A DNA stretch of 64,000 bases from Circinella umbellata. Taxonomy: Eukaryota > Mucoromycota > Mucoromycetes > Mucorales > Lichtheimiaceae. Every line of letters starts with the position of its first letter. Positions within the stretch are counted from its first letter, which is position 1. The stretch spans positions 1 to 64,000 of the forward strand of contig JAIWNF010000011.1 of NCBI GenBank assembly GCA_025093555.1, read 5' to 3'. Below the pieces are notes generated by a model that saw only the letters and a list, made by a program, of their open reading frames with translations, was not told the origin of the DNA and searched no databases. Below are positions 33,001 through 51,073 of this stretch, one piece after another. Both the position numbers and the translations under genes were made by a program.

Positions 33001-36000
33001 CATCATCCCTTCTTTGCTCGCGCCACTTCACGATACAGAGCAACAAATTCGCGTATGCGCCACTCAATGTTTGCGCCAATTACGCCGTCTTTATGTTCGT
33101 CATGGTTTAATCAAGAAGAACGACAAGGCTCAAAGTAACGATACCAAGAAACCTGCCGCTTTGTCTGTATTAAGTGCCAGTACCATTTATGGACGATCCG
33201 ATATTATAATCAAAGATATTCGCACACAAAACATTGCCAATTTCATTGATGTTTTCTCTACCCGAAGTCACGAACTTACAGAAGATCATGAATGTGTTCT
33301 CAAGCTTATCAGCAACTTTTTTGATGCAAGTGAGGCATCCAAGGACAAGCAAATCAAAACTCAAGGAGCTAATGTACTTAACTTGCTACTTGATCATATC
33401 AAAGCATCTCCATCCACTCATATTCAAGTGGCTCTACTTGATTTACTGGACGATATTCATGTTCCCCAGAAACTACAAGCAGTCCTTCCCCTGTTGGAAG
33501 TCAAGGTCAAGAATTCAACGCTTATGGGTCTTCTTGTTCGATGCTACTTGCCCGAAAATGCGGCACAGTTTGGTAAGGCTAGCGACAAGTCATTCCCCTT
33601 GTTCATTCAATTGTTGCAGAGCTATAATACTTTGGCCGACGAGGACGATGAGGGTTGGAAAATGTCTACACGCCGTTTCGCTCTTAAACAGATTTCAGCT
33701 GAATTTTTCCAAAGCGCAAAGGAAAATCCACAGCGTGAAATCTTTAATGTTCTTATTGATATAGCTACGAATGCTGAACAGCACGATGTTCATTTGGCCA
33801 AAAAGGTGTTAAACCAAATTCGCATTCCTGTTAAACTTTATGATGAATTCTTGGCTTCTGTCGTTACTGGACTGAATCAAACTATTGTAAATACTGAGAC
33901 TACTAAACGTGCCAGAAAGTAAGTTGAACTATTTTTTGTATTCTAACAACAATTATTGCAGCGCTGTACCAAAGAAACTAATCCGGACTGTATATTTTTT
34001 TATTTCTCTAATTAGGGAGAAAACACAATCAAAGGTTGATTTGTATGAATTGGTCACAGTTCTTGAACTACTCGAGTCAACAGTTGTCGAAAAGGATGTA
34101 TTGCTTGTCAAACGACTCTTTGATACACTTGCCGCGATGATCAACGCTGAATTACGTGATGCACCAGTTTCCTTGGAATATATCAGCCAATTGATTATGT
34201 CTGCTCTTACACGCATCATTCGTGCTGCTGAAGATCATAAAGAATTCCTCGAAGAGTCCACCCTTCGTGTTGATTCTGTTGTCCAATGCATTCGTACCAC
34301 CAGCAACCCACAAACCCATAACCAAGCACTTTTGCTTATGGCAACTATTGCTTCGATTTACCCCGAGATTGTCTTGCATAATATCATGACCGTCTTTACA
34401 TTCATGGGCGCCAATGTACTTCGCCAAGACGATAACTATAGTTTCCAAGTTATTCATCAAACACTCGAAAAGATTATCCCGCCTTTAGTGGAATCCAGCC
34501 GACGCGAATATGAAAGCCAAGCTGCCATCACTCTCCAAATTAAACCTATTATCAAGGTGTTTGTCGATGCTCTTATTCATATTCCAAAACACCGTCGTTT
34601 GCCATTGTTCACTGTACTTATTCGTACATTGGGCGAAGATGAATTTTTGTACGCCATTATTTCATTGTTGCTTGAAAAATATGCAGTCAAATTCTCCAAG
34701 GAAGATGAATCTGAATCACTCGCCGAATTCTGCAAGTCTATCAGTCAACAATTTAAGCCGGAAACTCAAATCAATGCTGTTTACTCATTACTTAATGACT
34801 TGCATGTCTTACCTAACGACAAGCCAGTTCAAGAAGATAATAATAAGCACGATGTTGACATGAGCGTTACAGGCACCACTGTGTTTGATTTGAGTGAACA
34901 CAGTGCCAAAGATCTTCGTCGTTACAAGGTTATTGTGCTCAACTACATCGATCAATTGCTCGTTTCTCGAACCTTCCTTGCAAAGATTATTGAAGGTATG
35001 AATGCTGATCAAGATTTTGAAGAAAAGATGCAACCTAAATACCTCAAGACTACCGAGTTACTTCTCAAGATCCTTTCATACTTTGGTGAATATCGCGAAC
35101 GTTATGCCGTTACACAAGGTGCTAAACCTGGTATTGTCAAGTTTTGGCGTGGTACCATTAAGGTTGTTTATGATGTTCTAGATCGTGTTAATGGTCTTTT
35201 ATCATTACATACCTTTGTGGATGTTATTTCACACTTGCTTAAACATTCAGATGTTTTGGTTCGACGCAAGGCTATGAACTTGTTCAATGAGCGTGTAGCG
35301 ATTTTTGAGCAAAATATTTCGAGCGAAGAGGAAGAATTGCTTGTCGGCATGACTAAAGAATTTTATGCCGTGATTGAAAACGAAGGCCGTTTGGGCAGCA
35401 GTGAAGAAGATGGTGCTATCAACAAACAGAGTGCATTGCTTTGTATCTCAGCATTGGCCCGATTCTCTGGAAATGTGTATCCCGCACCATTTGTGGATGG
35501 TCTCCCTATTATATTGGGATCGGAATGTTTGCAATTACCCAATATTCAAGTTAAGATATCTAGTTTGTCATGTCTGGCTGTTATTTGGTAAGTAGTAATA
35601 TAGCTGTGGTTTATTATATATATTTGTATCTTTACTAACTTGGATAATAACATATAGTCAAGCAACCGGTCCAAGATCCATCCCTCATCTTCCAAAGTTT
35701 ATGCCAATTATTGTGGAATTGCTTTCAAACAATGTCAAGGGAGTAAACCCAAGTATAATGCTTCGACTTGCCATTGTTGGTTGTTTGGAAACAGTTGTTG
35801 CTGAATTACCTCACTTTATGAGTCCTTATATTTCCAAGATGCTTACTGCGTTGCTTGCTTCGGCTATCTATGAACATGATAATGAAGATCCTCAAATGGT
35901 CTTGGTCGAGAACAAAGTTACTGAAGTTTTATCGACAATGGCTATCAAGGTTCCTCCACGTGTTCTTCTTAATCCAGTATTCGCATGCTTTGAATTTGCC

Positions 36001-37123
36001 ATGGGTCAAGGCAAAAAGGTAAAAAAAAAATGGCATATTTTATTATTATAATGATGATGATTATGATGATAAAGGAATGATTACTAATTCATGGTATTTG
36101 ATTTATTATTTTCATAGTCGGCATTGGCTGTTATATCAATGATTTCTGATACCGTGCAAACCATGAATAACGACGTGATGGTATCTCACTATAAGCAAAT
36201 TTTTAAATTCTTTTTGTTGGCATTTGACATTCGTCGTACCTATAGCGACAAGTTCGATAATCTCGAAATCGATGAATTGGAAAGCGCTATGATTAACGTA
36301 TTCTTGGACTTAGTAATGAAGCTCAATGAAACTCTTTTCAAACCGCTTTATCTCAAGATTGTGGATTGGGCTACCGTTGAATTAGCTGTTGAAGGTAATA
36401 AAGAAGAAGAAGGGCAAAACGAAGATCTCGAGAAACGTGTGCTGTTCTTTTACAAGTTATTGGACTCTTTGTTTGACCGTTTGAAATCTATTGTCACTCC
36501 CTACTTTGGTTATGTCATTGATGATGTCATTGGTCGTTTGGAACAATATGTTTCTGGGGAATCGGTACCCAATACATTGTGGAACTACATCATGTTGGCC
36601 TTACGCAAATCATTTCAATATGATAACGATAACTTGTGGAATGCAAGCAAGCTTGACAAAATCTTGGACCCTGTTGTGGATCAAATGATGGTGATGGGTG
36701 AAAGCGAAACACCGGATCAGTATTTGAACCGTATGTCGACTTATTTGGTCCCGCTTTTGGGACAAATGGCTCAAACCGCCGCAAACGATACTCTTTGGAA
36801 GCCTATGAATTACAAGGTGTTGATGAAGACAAGAGAAGATGTACCGGAAATTCGTTTGGCTGCGCTCAAGTGTTTGGAAGAGTTCTATGTTCGTATGGGT
36901 GAAGAGTGGCTCTTGTTTTTGGCTGAGAGTATTTCATTCCTTGCAGAACTTATGGAGGGTAAGTTATTTTTTTTAGGAATATCATAATTTTTTTCTTATA
37001 ACGTTACTTAATTATCTTTTAATAATAACAGATGATGATCGTCGTGTGGAGAAACTCGTACAACAAGTCAATGCACAGATTGAATTGCATTTGGGCGAAT
37101 CACTTGATAAATTCTTCAACTAA
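30076..37123 (+). CDS. UTP10: U3 snoRNP-associated protein 10 (UTP10/HEATR1), about 2105 aa
   Basis: UTP10 is a large HEAT-repeat scaffold of the small-subunit processome (t-UTP part), acting in the nucleolus in pre-rRNA transcription and 18S maturation. Nine exons: 30076-30324, 30433-30647, 30725-31721, 31812-32796, 32913-33918, 34016-35587, 35658-36018, 36118-36958 and 37032-37123, with phases agreeing throughout. The N-terminus (MTSLQDQLKRIGTADLRNV) with RHKASFLFTSREAADQDLET is typical of the family. The body is tandem alpha-helical HEAT repeats, and the C-terminus has the conserved HEAT-repeat BP28-like block (VRKAMNLFNERVA region to REDVPEIRLAALKCLEEFY). The length of about 2100 aa agrees with fungal orthologues (about 1770-2150). 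Exon 6 could instead start at 33962, which also keeps the frame and adds 18 residues. No breaks are seen. Confidence 0.93.
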
Positions 37124-40100
37124 AGACAAAAACAAAAGCTTTTACCGCTTTGCAATTTTACTTTCTAGCTTAGCATTTTTATTTATCGCAACATTTTATC
37201 ATATTACATTTGTAGAAATATATAAAGCATTTTGCATTTTACTATCGTAAAACAACAGATCATGTGTCTATAAATTTGGTTTTCTCGATGATCAGTGTAG
37301 TGTATTTGTATGTGTAAAGACAGATTTTGAAAGTAAGCGACATGATAAAAAAAAAGCTGTAGTGCTCAGTTTTTATTTATAAAAGAAACGGATCGTGTGT
37401 CAAATAACGGGATTCCATATTCTCGAAAAATTTTATGATATTTTAGAGCTGCCTTGTATCAAGGAAAAAGATAAATTAGGCGCTTGAGTTGAGAAAGGTC
37501 CAAAGAAAAGAATTACCACATCCAGAATAGAGTATAATAATAACAGGGGCTTTTGGATACGTACCTATTTACATAATAGTGTACAATTGATTCTTATCCA
37601 AAAGTGGCTGATAGACTTTCTGCACATAAATAGATTGACAAGGTCATAATAGTAAGATCATAAACCACTGAAAGCTCGCAATTGTTACAATATGTAAATA
37701 ACTAGAATCGAAGTTAGCAGATTTCTACAAAGGTTTGTCAGGAATTTTTTTATATATAAATCATTAGATGAATAATGAAATAACACGGCATGTTTTGTAA
37801 TCTTCAATTGTGTATTTGTTTGGTGACAGGGATAAGTTTAATACAGTATATTGGAATATTTGTATTTCTTTTCTTTGTGGCGCCTTTGCCTCCAATTTTC
37901 TTCCTTCTAAAAATATTATAAAAGGGATTGGAAGAATAAAGTCAAGAGTTAAATTTATATCCAACAGTGGCTATTGAAACAAGAATCTATCATAGATAGA
38001 GTATGAACGAAGCCAAATACTTCATTTAAAAGAGTATTAAACACAAGGAACGTCGTCGATAGAAAAAATTACAGTGAAACGTTTTCAATTTTTGGTTAAC
38101 AGGGAATTTGAGACTTAAAAGAGTTCTTCTATTTGTGATTCTTGGTACGTATATTGTGTAGTTACTGACCTTTGGAAGTTAACGTGCGCGAAATTAACGA
38201 GATTCGATTCCGGATGAGTACATATACTATTTAAGATTGTTATTTATCAACCATCCTTTCTCGTCCTACTTTGTTAAGTTGCATTATGAGATATCAGAGA
38301 GAGCGATAAAGTGTATCATACTGTTACGTTTGCAACTCCCCTCATACTTTTTCTTTTATTATTATATAAATAATAATTAACAAGAAACATAAACGATTAT
38401 TGAATAGTTTTTATAATAAAAGACGGAAGAATATAGTTATTAAACAAATATCAATATTGGAAGAGATATAATTAAGCGCTAGTTTTCTAACAGGTAGGCC
38501 TTTTTAATATTCAACATCTCGTGATTAATCGATAATTGCTCCGTTTATATCGATATCTCATTGCTTTGATACATATATTATGTATATAGATTAATTATGC
38601 AAAATTTACGACCAATGCATCTAAACAAAAAACTTTTACTTTAACATAAAAATATTATATGAATTATGCAAATTGTAAGACAGCAAACAATGGCTTGGCG
38701 CGAAATTATCCATTAAAAAATTACGATGAAATAAAAGTATAATAAGATAGTTACCGTACAGAAAAATATGTAGAACTGAGATTGATGATCAGTTTAATCG
38801 TTATTTGGTTTTGAGTTATGATGTTTTGGTAGAGCACTAGAGGGGATTATGCGATCATAAAGATTGAATACAATGAGCTATGCTTGGTAGATGTTTGAAA
38901 AATCAAACTAAAGCCAGTTCCTCGTAATAAATGCGACATAATCCTAGTATTCGTACTAGTTTTAAAGAGTGAAATAACACCAATGCAGAATGAGATCTTG
39001 TCTTGTCAAACTCTCAACTATGAAAATGTAGCTGTACTTATTACAAAAGACTATTTTTTCCGCAAACTTTTCTGTCCAGTATTCTATTTATAAGCTCATA
39101 ATTTTTTTTTGCTAGTATCATTGTAAACATTTTAATTTTACTAGTATGAAAATAAATTATTTACCAGTACTGTTACAGGTGGCAACTGTAAGCTCTTATA
39201 TTTTTGTATACTATCTGCGAGAAGAGCTATATTACATGACTGGCGTAGTTATTGCTTAGATTGATCAATTGGCTGTAATTATCGATGATCCTTTCCCACA
39301 TATTCCAATCACATCTTAGAGCATGGATAACAACTAAATGCGAGAAGTCATAGACAAAGAACCTATTGTGTTATATCCACTTTTTTAATCGCCTGATAAG
39401 ATGTGTACTTAAAGATTCAAGCCGATAACTTTTGCTCGTCTACAGTATAAAAAAGACCACCAAACGTAGTAAGAAGTAGGATTGAAGATCAGAGTTTTCC
39501 AGGTGCTTTTTTTTTCAGTTTTCATGAGCTGACAAGTTAAAACACATACACTTGGTTTCACCATTTATACAATGCTTGCGTCTTTTACAAAAGAAGCACG
39601 CAGAAAAACAACATATGAGTAACCAGGTTAAATACTATGCTTTAAAATTGTGTGAGAAGTATCTTAAATTTAATCTTTTCTGTATAGGTGTAGAGCTACG
39701 TTGTACGGCTACATATGTAAAAGAGACAATAAGCGAAGAAAAAAGGATGTGTCTCGAATGGGAAAGTGTAGTCCACTACAGTGCTCACAGTTTCCAAACA
39801 AAGAACATTGCTAATTATTGAAATTAGAAATTAAGGGTTTCTAAACAATCAGAAATGGCAAACCGTTAACAAAAAAGTGTCCATATGTTCGACGATTAAG
39901 ACTGGCAGCAAATCCGATTATATAAAGCTTAGCAACAAAGAACTACAGATTGAAATAGATGTTAAAAGAAGAATATTAACAGTCATAGTTATTTTTTCAC
40001 AGTATTGTATTGTGCTTTTTTTGCTTGGTATTCAACGAAACTGTTTAAACTACACAATTTCAATAATAATAATTATAATATCTGGATGATACTGGCAGTG

Positions 40101-40261
40101 TTGTTTCAACTTCTGCTAATTGTCCCTGACTATTTCGTGTAACCCCATCCAATTTTCAAATTCAGTGGTACACAGCAACTAAAACCTATCTCACACACTT
40201 TTTTTTTATTATCCAGGAAATCTTTTTTTTTGAGTAGACGTGTTTCCCATAATATCAGCGA
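37124..40261. other. AT-rich intergenic region, no supported gene
   Basis: This 3.1-kb gap lies between UTP10 and TRS120. Stops are dense in all frames. The longest open stretch (about 39552-39821, plus) has no recognisable motif. No tRNA, tandem array or mobile-element end was found. The last 100 bp, with CT and T tracts (about 40195-40240), are the likely TRS120 promoter-proximal region. Confidence 0.5.
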
Positions 40262-43200
40262 ATGGACTTGGCAATAAATATAACTTCATCCTGTCGGGTG
40301 CGAGTCTTATTAGTCCCTGTTCCTCCCATTAAAACCTCTACGTTTTGGAAACATGTGGAGTTGGTTAAGAAATTCAGTGTTGTTCGACTTGGTGATGTAA
40401 CTCCAGACTTACAAAAGGGTGCAGGCGGTAATATATTGTTAAAAGATAACATAGCATTATTATTTTGTGAATATAATGGATTGATATAATTACTTGCGTC
40501 AAGAAAAACAAACTTAATGTCTCGGCCATCGTTTTTCATTATATGTTATATTTATAGCCATGTTTAGTAGTCAAGTCTTCCAAGAGGGGCAAATGCACTT
40601 TCAGTTCACGACTACTTATACACGCGACCATGCTCATTTAGAAGACTTTCAACCTCATCGTCGTATCTTTGGTGTAAGCTATAAGAATATGCCATAACTA
40701 TACACTCCTAGTCACTTCCACATACAAATGCAAAAAAAGGAAAGACTTTTATAAAGTCTTCCTCTTACTAATATATTATGCTGTGTTATTATGCGTATTA
40801 AACATCTAGGTTATTGGTATCATGGATTGTCAAGAATGGAAAGATAAAGATTTAAGTGAAGGATACAAACATTTTGTTGATACGTTACATAAGGTAAAAT
40901 TAAGAATTATAATTCTAGTGTAAGTTTAGTAAGTAGTAATAAGGTCAAGAAAGGAGGCGACTAAGTAATTTTTATATACACTACTATAAGTATCCTACTG
41001 CGATTGCAACTCGTTGTTTTGCATTTGATCCGACGGAAACACAACCAGATGATACAAAGGGATTAATTATGATTCCAAATGTTGGCAATATGTCATTCTA
41101 TATGAGTACGATGATATGTGATTTTGCAAGTGAAATTCTTAGTCAGTTTTCTATATTGGTAAGTAGAATGTATCCTTTATATATTATGTGAATGTGGTTG
41201 AATAAATGTACTTTAATTAACACATAAATATGAAGGCAAATCGAATCGAAAACCTTTCATCATTAGAATCACCATTGCCTCGATCTTATTATATTTCTCA
41301 ACAGTTTGAATCATCCAATAACAACAACAACAACAACAACAATAGCATTGTACCTCAACCATCTGCTAGTACACCTGGGACTCCTTATAATGCTAATAAC
41401 AATCATATTAATAATCGACAATCCCAACCACCCAAACCAACCCAATCTTTCTCATCATCTTTATTAAAACGTGCTTCAACTCCAGTAGGTAATAGTAAAC
41501 CACCACCATTAAATCATCATCCATCTCCACCCACTCCTCAACAGCAACAGTCGAATTTATTCTCTCCAAAATTACCTCGTACACCCATGTCTCCCCCACT
41601 TCCATCGCCACAACCAACGATGACACGCTCGACCAGTGCTCATGGTAGCGGAGGAGAAAGTGGAAAAACAAAGAGAAGAACACCAGGTCGTGTCAAGAAA
41701 TTATTGGCAGATTTATATCTGTTGGCAGGTCGATTACCTGATGCAGTCAATCAGTAAGTTTTTTACGAGGAAAAGGAAAATAGCTAATAATAAGGCTTTA
41801 TCATCCTTTTTCTTTTCTTATCTTTTTTTATTTCACTAAAACTTTACTCCGGATTATAATAGCTATACTCAAGCACTTGAAATTGCAAAGGCAACGTCGG
41901 ATTATTTATGGCTTGGAAGTGCTATGGAAGGTTTAACGTGTGCTACTTTGTTACTGGAATATTTACATGCAGATGTCGGGGTATATATTATATTATCAAA
42001 CTTTTGAACCGGAAAGATTTAGATGAAATTGGAAACTTATATATGCAAACTCTTACCCCCCTCATTAGCATATTGTATCTAGAACACAAAGTGTACCAGG
42101 AGATATTCCAGAGGAGAGTAATCCATCTTCTCCAACAAGTGAAGTGCCACCCTCACCATTGATTGGAGGTCCACAGTCGACTATTTCCGAAGTCATGCAA
42201 CGTTATGAGACCCTAATTCAACATTATGCCAAAGTCAGCACCACATCATCGATACCAATGCCAAGTTTGATTTATGGTGAAACATCTATTAAAATGGCTC
42301 GATTTTTATTAACTATTTATGCAAACGATGGATGGAGTGATAAAGTGTTGAATCTTTTAATTCAGGGAAAAATAACGGATGATGCATCAGCAGATGCATT
42401 GATTGGACCTCAACGATTCATGACGATTGAAGATACTGTTAAACATAAAGAAAGTGGGATTCCCCGTCATGAAATCTCAGGATGGGTGACAAAGGCTTGG
42501 ACTGCTCGTCTAGATGATTTGTCCCTTGTGGATCAGGTACACTAAACAATAAGGAAAGCGGAATATCAGAAAGAAAGGTTGGTTTGAATATATGTGATGA
42601 GTATCTAATACGATACATGATTTATATATAGATCAATATAATGACACAGATGTCAAGTGTGTTGAATGCAATTGGATACCACCGAAAGTCAGCTTGGCTG
42701 ATGTATGAAAGTGTAAATCGAATGTTGCCATTGTTGATTCAAAGTCGTGCAACGTTAGCCAGTTCACGTGATCAGACCAAAAAGGATTATGGCAAAAATG
42801 ATGATGGTATCCTTCAAGTTTTGAAACGTGTTTGTGAGGTGTATGGTTTAGGAGGTAATTGGAGCTTTTTATATATATAATATATTTTCAGTTCTGTGTA
42901 TGTGTTTTACTTAAGATGTACTTTAGAACGCAACGTCCATGATGGCGGTGCATTAGGTGCACTCCACGGTCAAGAGGATAGACTCAATATACAAAAAGAT
43001 GTCGAGGACGGCGGAGTACGTGGAGCAGTTGCAAAAGAACAACTGCGATTTGGTTGGCCAATGCTTCAAATTGATATCTTACGACAGTGTATTGCAATTG
43101 CCGAAGCGTTACCAGGTATAACAAAATCGTCTGAAATAGATGTAGATATATATAACATTAAACGATACTTTTTTGTTTCCTTACTTATGTGACATATGTA

Positions 43201-45899
43201 ATATTTCTTTGTCCTTTTCAATAGATTATGGTGCTGTTCTTTATTATACAACCGTTTTATTGAAAAACTTATATCAATATATCTCTAAAGATGAACAAAT
43301 TCGATTAGCAACATCCATTCAACGTATCGTAGCAATGGGTAAACGTGTGGGTCAAGTCGAAAGTAACGTAAATTATTGGGGTGTAAATATTGTTTCGAAC
43401 ATCGAAGCGCTTCTTCCTATTCCACGCAAAGCAGTGTACCATCATCATATTGAGGGTAGTATACCTGCCACACCTGCTGCTGCAAATGGTGATCCATTTA
43501 TTTACAATCCATTCACTCAAAAACGGAATGAAAAGGTATTGTTATATATATATACTCCCGTATATCTCACAATATCGTTTGTTTTTATTAATTTTCAATT
43601 TTATGCTTGATTTGGTATCTCGCACACATTTATAGCCTCAAGTGATTTTAGTCAAGGATGAAACTTGTGAGTTCAAGGTGACACTAGCTAATCCATTTGG
43701 ATTTGATTTGGAACTTCAAAATGTGACACTGAGGTAATTTTATCATTTACCATCACAAACAAAACTCTTCTGGAATATAGACAGACATGAAGCAAAAACT
43801 AATTTTGACATTACTGTTATTATTATCAGCACTACTGGTATTCCATTCAATGCAGTCCCTTCAACAGCTACTATTCCTGCGAATGGGACACTCAGCCTTC
43901 GTTTGACAGGTACACCAGAAGAAACTGGTACACTTTCAGTTCGCGGATGTATTATCAAGATTGTTGGTTTTGCAGAACAAGAGTTTTTGGTTGATTATAG
44001 TCAAAAATCAAAAGAAGCTAAGGATACAAGAAATGGTAGACCTTCATCATCCAAAGAAGATCAGCCGAAGAATGAGCTTATAAAATTGAAGCACAGGTAT
44101 ATTGGTTTATTTTATTTTATGATTTTTTCTCTTGATTGAAGTTTCTCTTTCCTTGGTCAAAGTTGCTTATAATTTTTTTCTATATCAGTGGTTTGAATGC
44201 ATTACGAACAAGTCGTAAGAGGGAAACTTCAGATGAGCTCAAACCGATCCAGTTCTATGAACTTAACGTGATTGATGATCAGCCTCTTCTCAAGATTAAG
44301 TCAACCTCTTTATTACATGATGCTGTGATGCTTTACGAAGGAGAAATGTGAGCAAAACCAGTCAAAAAAGTCTAGGAAAGAGCATTTGCTTATACAGCAG
44401 TATAGCATTATACTCATCAAAACAAAACAAATACACAAAAAATCAAATTATAGGACCCATATCTCGATCGAGCTTGAAAACATTGGCAATATTCCTGTCG
44501 ATTTCACTAGCTTATCTTTTGTCGATTCAACAACAGCCAATCCACTACCCGTTAATCCCGAATTACCCATGGAAGAACAATATGAAATTGAGCTATATAC
44601 AAAGGGTATGCATGTATTTTCATGGGAAGGAACCAAGGATCAAATGGCTCAATTTGTGGGCAAGAATATCACTTTACCACCGGGTGGACAATGGGAAATA
44701 AACGTCAACGTCTATGGTAAACGTGGATGTACAGGTGGTACCATTCAAATCGATTATGGTTATATGAACCGTAATGAGCAAAAAGAACAGACATCATTCT
44801 ATACACGTCAACTCTATCTTCCTGTTCTTGTCACAGTCTATGGTAATTTGGAACCAGTTAATTGGGATATATTATACCTGCGACACAGTACACCAGTGCC
44901 CAAAAATGAAATAGATAATGCATTACAACGTATCGAAGCTATTGATATTAACAAGGGTAACGCATTTGATCAACCAATTGAAGACTTATTGCTTATTACG
45001 CGTCAATTTGATGACGATAACAATCGAAATGATTATTGCTTGGTGACGCTAGACGTACGCAATACCTGGACTGTTCCATTTGACGTAGAGTTCATAATTG
45101 ATAACAGTGATTCGGAAAATACAAATAATAAGTTGACGTCCATTGTGACTATCCAACCTGGATCGACAAAAAGGTGTTTTTTTCATTGCTCTAGATACAT
45201 AAAAAAGATGATGAGGATGAACAAAAAAAATGAAACATAAGAGAGATGTAGTCAGTGTTAACCCATCAGTTCTTTTATTTTAGAATCACATTACCCGTCA
45301 AACGACTCTTCTTGAATGCAGAAGAATGTTTACAACCTGTACCATCACTTGAACCAAACAAACAATTTGTTGTATCACAAGGACCTAAAATACCGCCAGA
45401 ACAAGAGAGAGCACGACTACAAATGTTTTGGTACCGTGAAAGTTTATTGAAACGTATTCAAGCAACATGGCGTTGTTGTTCGACAGGTCGACATGGCATT
45501 TTGAATATGAGACCCTCGTTACGATTGACCCCCATGCAACTTAGTATTTTGAAAAAAGAAGATATTGAATTTATCGTCGAAATGAAAGGCAATGTAAAAA
45601 AGGCTACACATCGACGTTTTGAGTGCGAATGCAATGATTTTGTTACCATGGAAGTCTCTATACGGAATCGTCACGGTAACGTCATGTCATTGAAGTTTCC
45701 TTTTTTTTCCATTGTCAGATTTAATTTTTTGATTAGGCTAAAACGTATATATTATATTTAATATGCAGCCCACCCTGTAAAACTAATTCTCCGTGTACAA
45801 CCAGTGCAAAGTTATGATGATGGTGCAAAAGAATATGATTTATCTGGTAAATTATTAATGCAAGGATTACAACAAATGGTTCTACCCGAGGTAAAGTGC

Positions 45900-45938
<39 letters not shown>

Positions 45939-46131
45939 CATGTGATATAATCTAGGATTAATGTTTTATGTTTGACAGGTGCCACCAAACAATGGTATAG
46001 TAACACATCAACTCCCATTATGTTTCTTATCACGAGGACAATTTGAGTTTCTTTATCATGCCGAAGATGTACACACCCGAGAAACATATTACGATCATGA
46101 ATGGGCTATTATAGATGTCTATGAACCTTAG
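40262..46131 (+). CDS. TRS120: TRAPPII complex subunit Trs120 (TRAPPC9), about 1420 aa
   Basis: Trs120 is a specific subunit of TRAPPII, the exchange factor for Ypt31/Rab11-type GTPases at the trans-Golgi. I derived 17 exons (40262-40418, 40558-40673, 40810-40893, 40991-41158, 41236-41753, 41863-41980, 42069-42536, 42632-42854, 42927-43115, 43225-43535, 43636-43733, 43830-44096, 44189-44347, 44454-45173, 45284-45675, 45769-45890, 45979-46131). They sum to 4263 nt with no frame conflict. Diagnostic blocks are CRVRVLLVPVPPIKTSTF and VVRLGDVTPDLQ at the start, then EDFQPHRRIFGVIGIMDCQE, GRLPDAVNHYTQALEIAKAT, FGWPMLQIDILRQC, PFGFDLELQNVTL, and a beta-sandwich-like C-terminal half. An Asn run and a Pro/Ser/Gln-rich insert lie in exon 5. 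The length agrees with fungal Trs120. Confidence 0.93.
45897..45939. repeat. (ATT)n microsatellite in the last TRS120 intron
   Basis: About 14 ATT units occupy much of the intron between the last two exons of TRS120 (45891-45978). Confidence 0.9.
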
Positions 46132-46593
46132 AACCTTTTGCTCCCACCTTTTTCTCTTTATATACACTTTTCTCGCTCTCTATCGAATTTTATCTTTTCT
46201 CTTTCCCTTCTTTTTGTATATTTAATAACAAATACATTTTATATATTCCCCCTTCCTTTTTTTCTAAATTGTTTGCTACAAGGTCTTTTTTACCGGAGAA
46301 ACATTATGTTTAACCTAGCTAACTTAATTATATTTCCTTTTTTAGCGGGGTATTCTTTCTGACGGGAAAAGAAAAACATGGTATCGGAGGAAAATCCGAC
46401 CATTTGGACAAAAAATAGCTGTGAAATAATGTAAAGTTCATAACAACCAATCATTAAACTTGCATAATAAATCATCATGATGTCAAGGGAAAACGAAACC
46501 CTTGTAATCATCATTTAAAAAGATTCTCAACTTTTAAAGGTATATCATTTTATTGTTTTCTCTCCAAGTTATCAAATCAATTATAATCCGAAT
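46132..46593. other. Intergenic region between TRS120 and the 95-aa gene
   Basis: Pyrimidine-rich sequence directly follows the TRS120 stop (46140-46265). The middle (about 46290-46510) is AT-rich without a coding signal. The remainder is the likely promoter of the small gene at 46594. Confidence 0.45.
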
Positions 46594-47140
46594 ATGCCTC
46601 AACAACACCCAGATCTTCAACATGTCCATCATGAATTGATGGAAATCGCCAAGGAAACTCAAGATGTTTCAAAGACTAAATACACCACAAAGGATATTCA
46701 GCATCTTCAGGTAACTGCAATAAACGCTGTTTGCTGTATATACAATTAAAAGTGACTGCTAATTAATCAATACCTACATTGAATGTTGTATAGAATAAGC
46801 TCCATCATATCGATGAGAAATACCGAGAAGGTATCATTGATGATCGTGACACCAACAATCCTGAAGATGATCCGTACGTATAAAGTTTATGAATATCTAA
46901 TAGACAAAATAGAAATATCAATTTGCTCACTTATTCTTCACATATATATTAATAGCTATGAACATCCTGGTCAAGCTCAAATCGCTGATGTAAGTTTTTT
47001 TTAACACAAATACAAGAATAAATTGAACTAGTACTAATTTATCAATATATCTCTCTGTCCATTATTTAATATTGATATATTAGGCTCTTGCAAAAATCCA
47101 CTCTGCATTGTCCAGTATGTTGACCAGTGCGAGTGAATAA
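46594..47140 (+). CDS. Small hydrophilic protein (95 aa), unknown
   Basis: Four exons (46594-46710, 46794-46873, 46956-46989 and about 47084-47140) join without frame conflict to 288 nt. The protein is acidic, soluble and probably helical: it starts MPQQHPDLQHVHHELMEIAK and contains KYTTKDIQHLQNKLHHIDEK and a C-terminal helix ALAKIHSALSSMLTSASE. There is no signal peptide or membrane segment. All three introns have canonical GT-AG ends, so I regard it as a real gene, but I recognise no family. The short heptad-like stretches suggest a coiled-coil partner protein (inference). Confidence 0.72.
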
Positions 47141-47312
47141 ACTTATAAATAGTTAGCATAAATAACTGAAAAAGGGTCATTCATACCTTTTGTACATAAT
47201 AAAAAAAGGCAATAAAGCTTATCTCCGCTCTTCTTTCTGTTTTTTTTGTTCGTTTTATGCAAAATTTTGTTTTGCGAGTTTGTTGTAACTTACAAGAGTA
47301 ATATAAAATATA

Positions 47313-50844
<3,532 letters not shown>

Positions 50845-51073
50845 ACTTATAAAGTAACAAAAAAATTAAACATGCAACTACTGCCCCAAGCATTATTACA
50901 TTGTGAACTAGCTTATAGCAAACATATTGGAATGTGTATATCATTTTCGTTTTTTTTTTTCATTTCCATTTTCTCTTTTTTCCTACTTTTTTCTTTTCTT
51001 TTCTCTTCTTTAACTGTATCCCCCCCTCCATTTCATTTATTTTCTGTATTGTTTCGTTTTATAAAAAGAAAAA

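Noticed and set aside
39552..39821. 89-codon plus-strand ORF upstream of TRS120
   Set aside because: It begins at a non-ATG codon and has no recognisable family or exon link.
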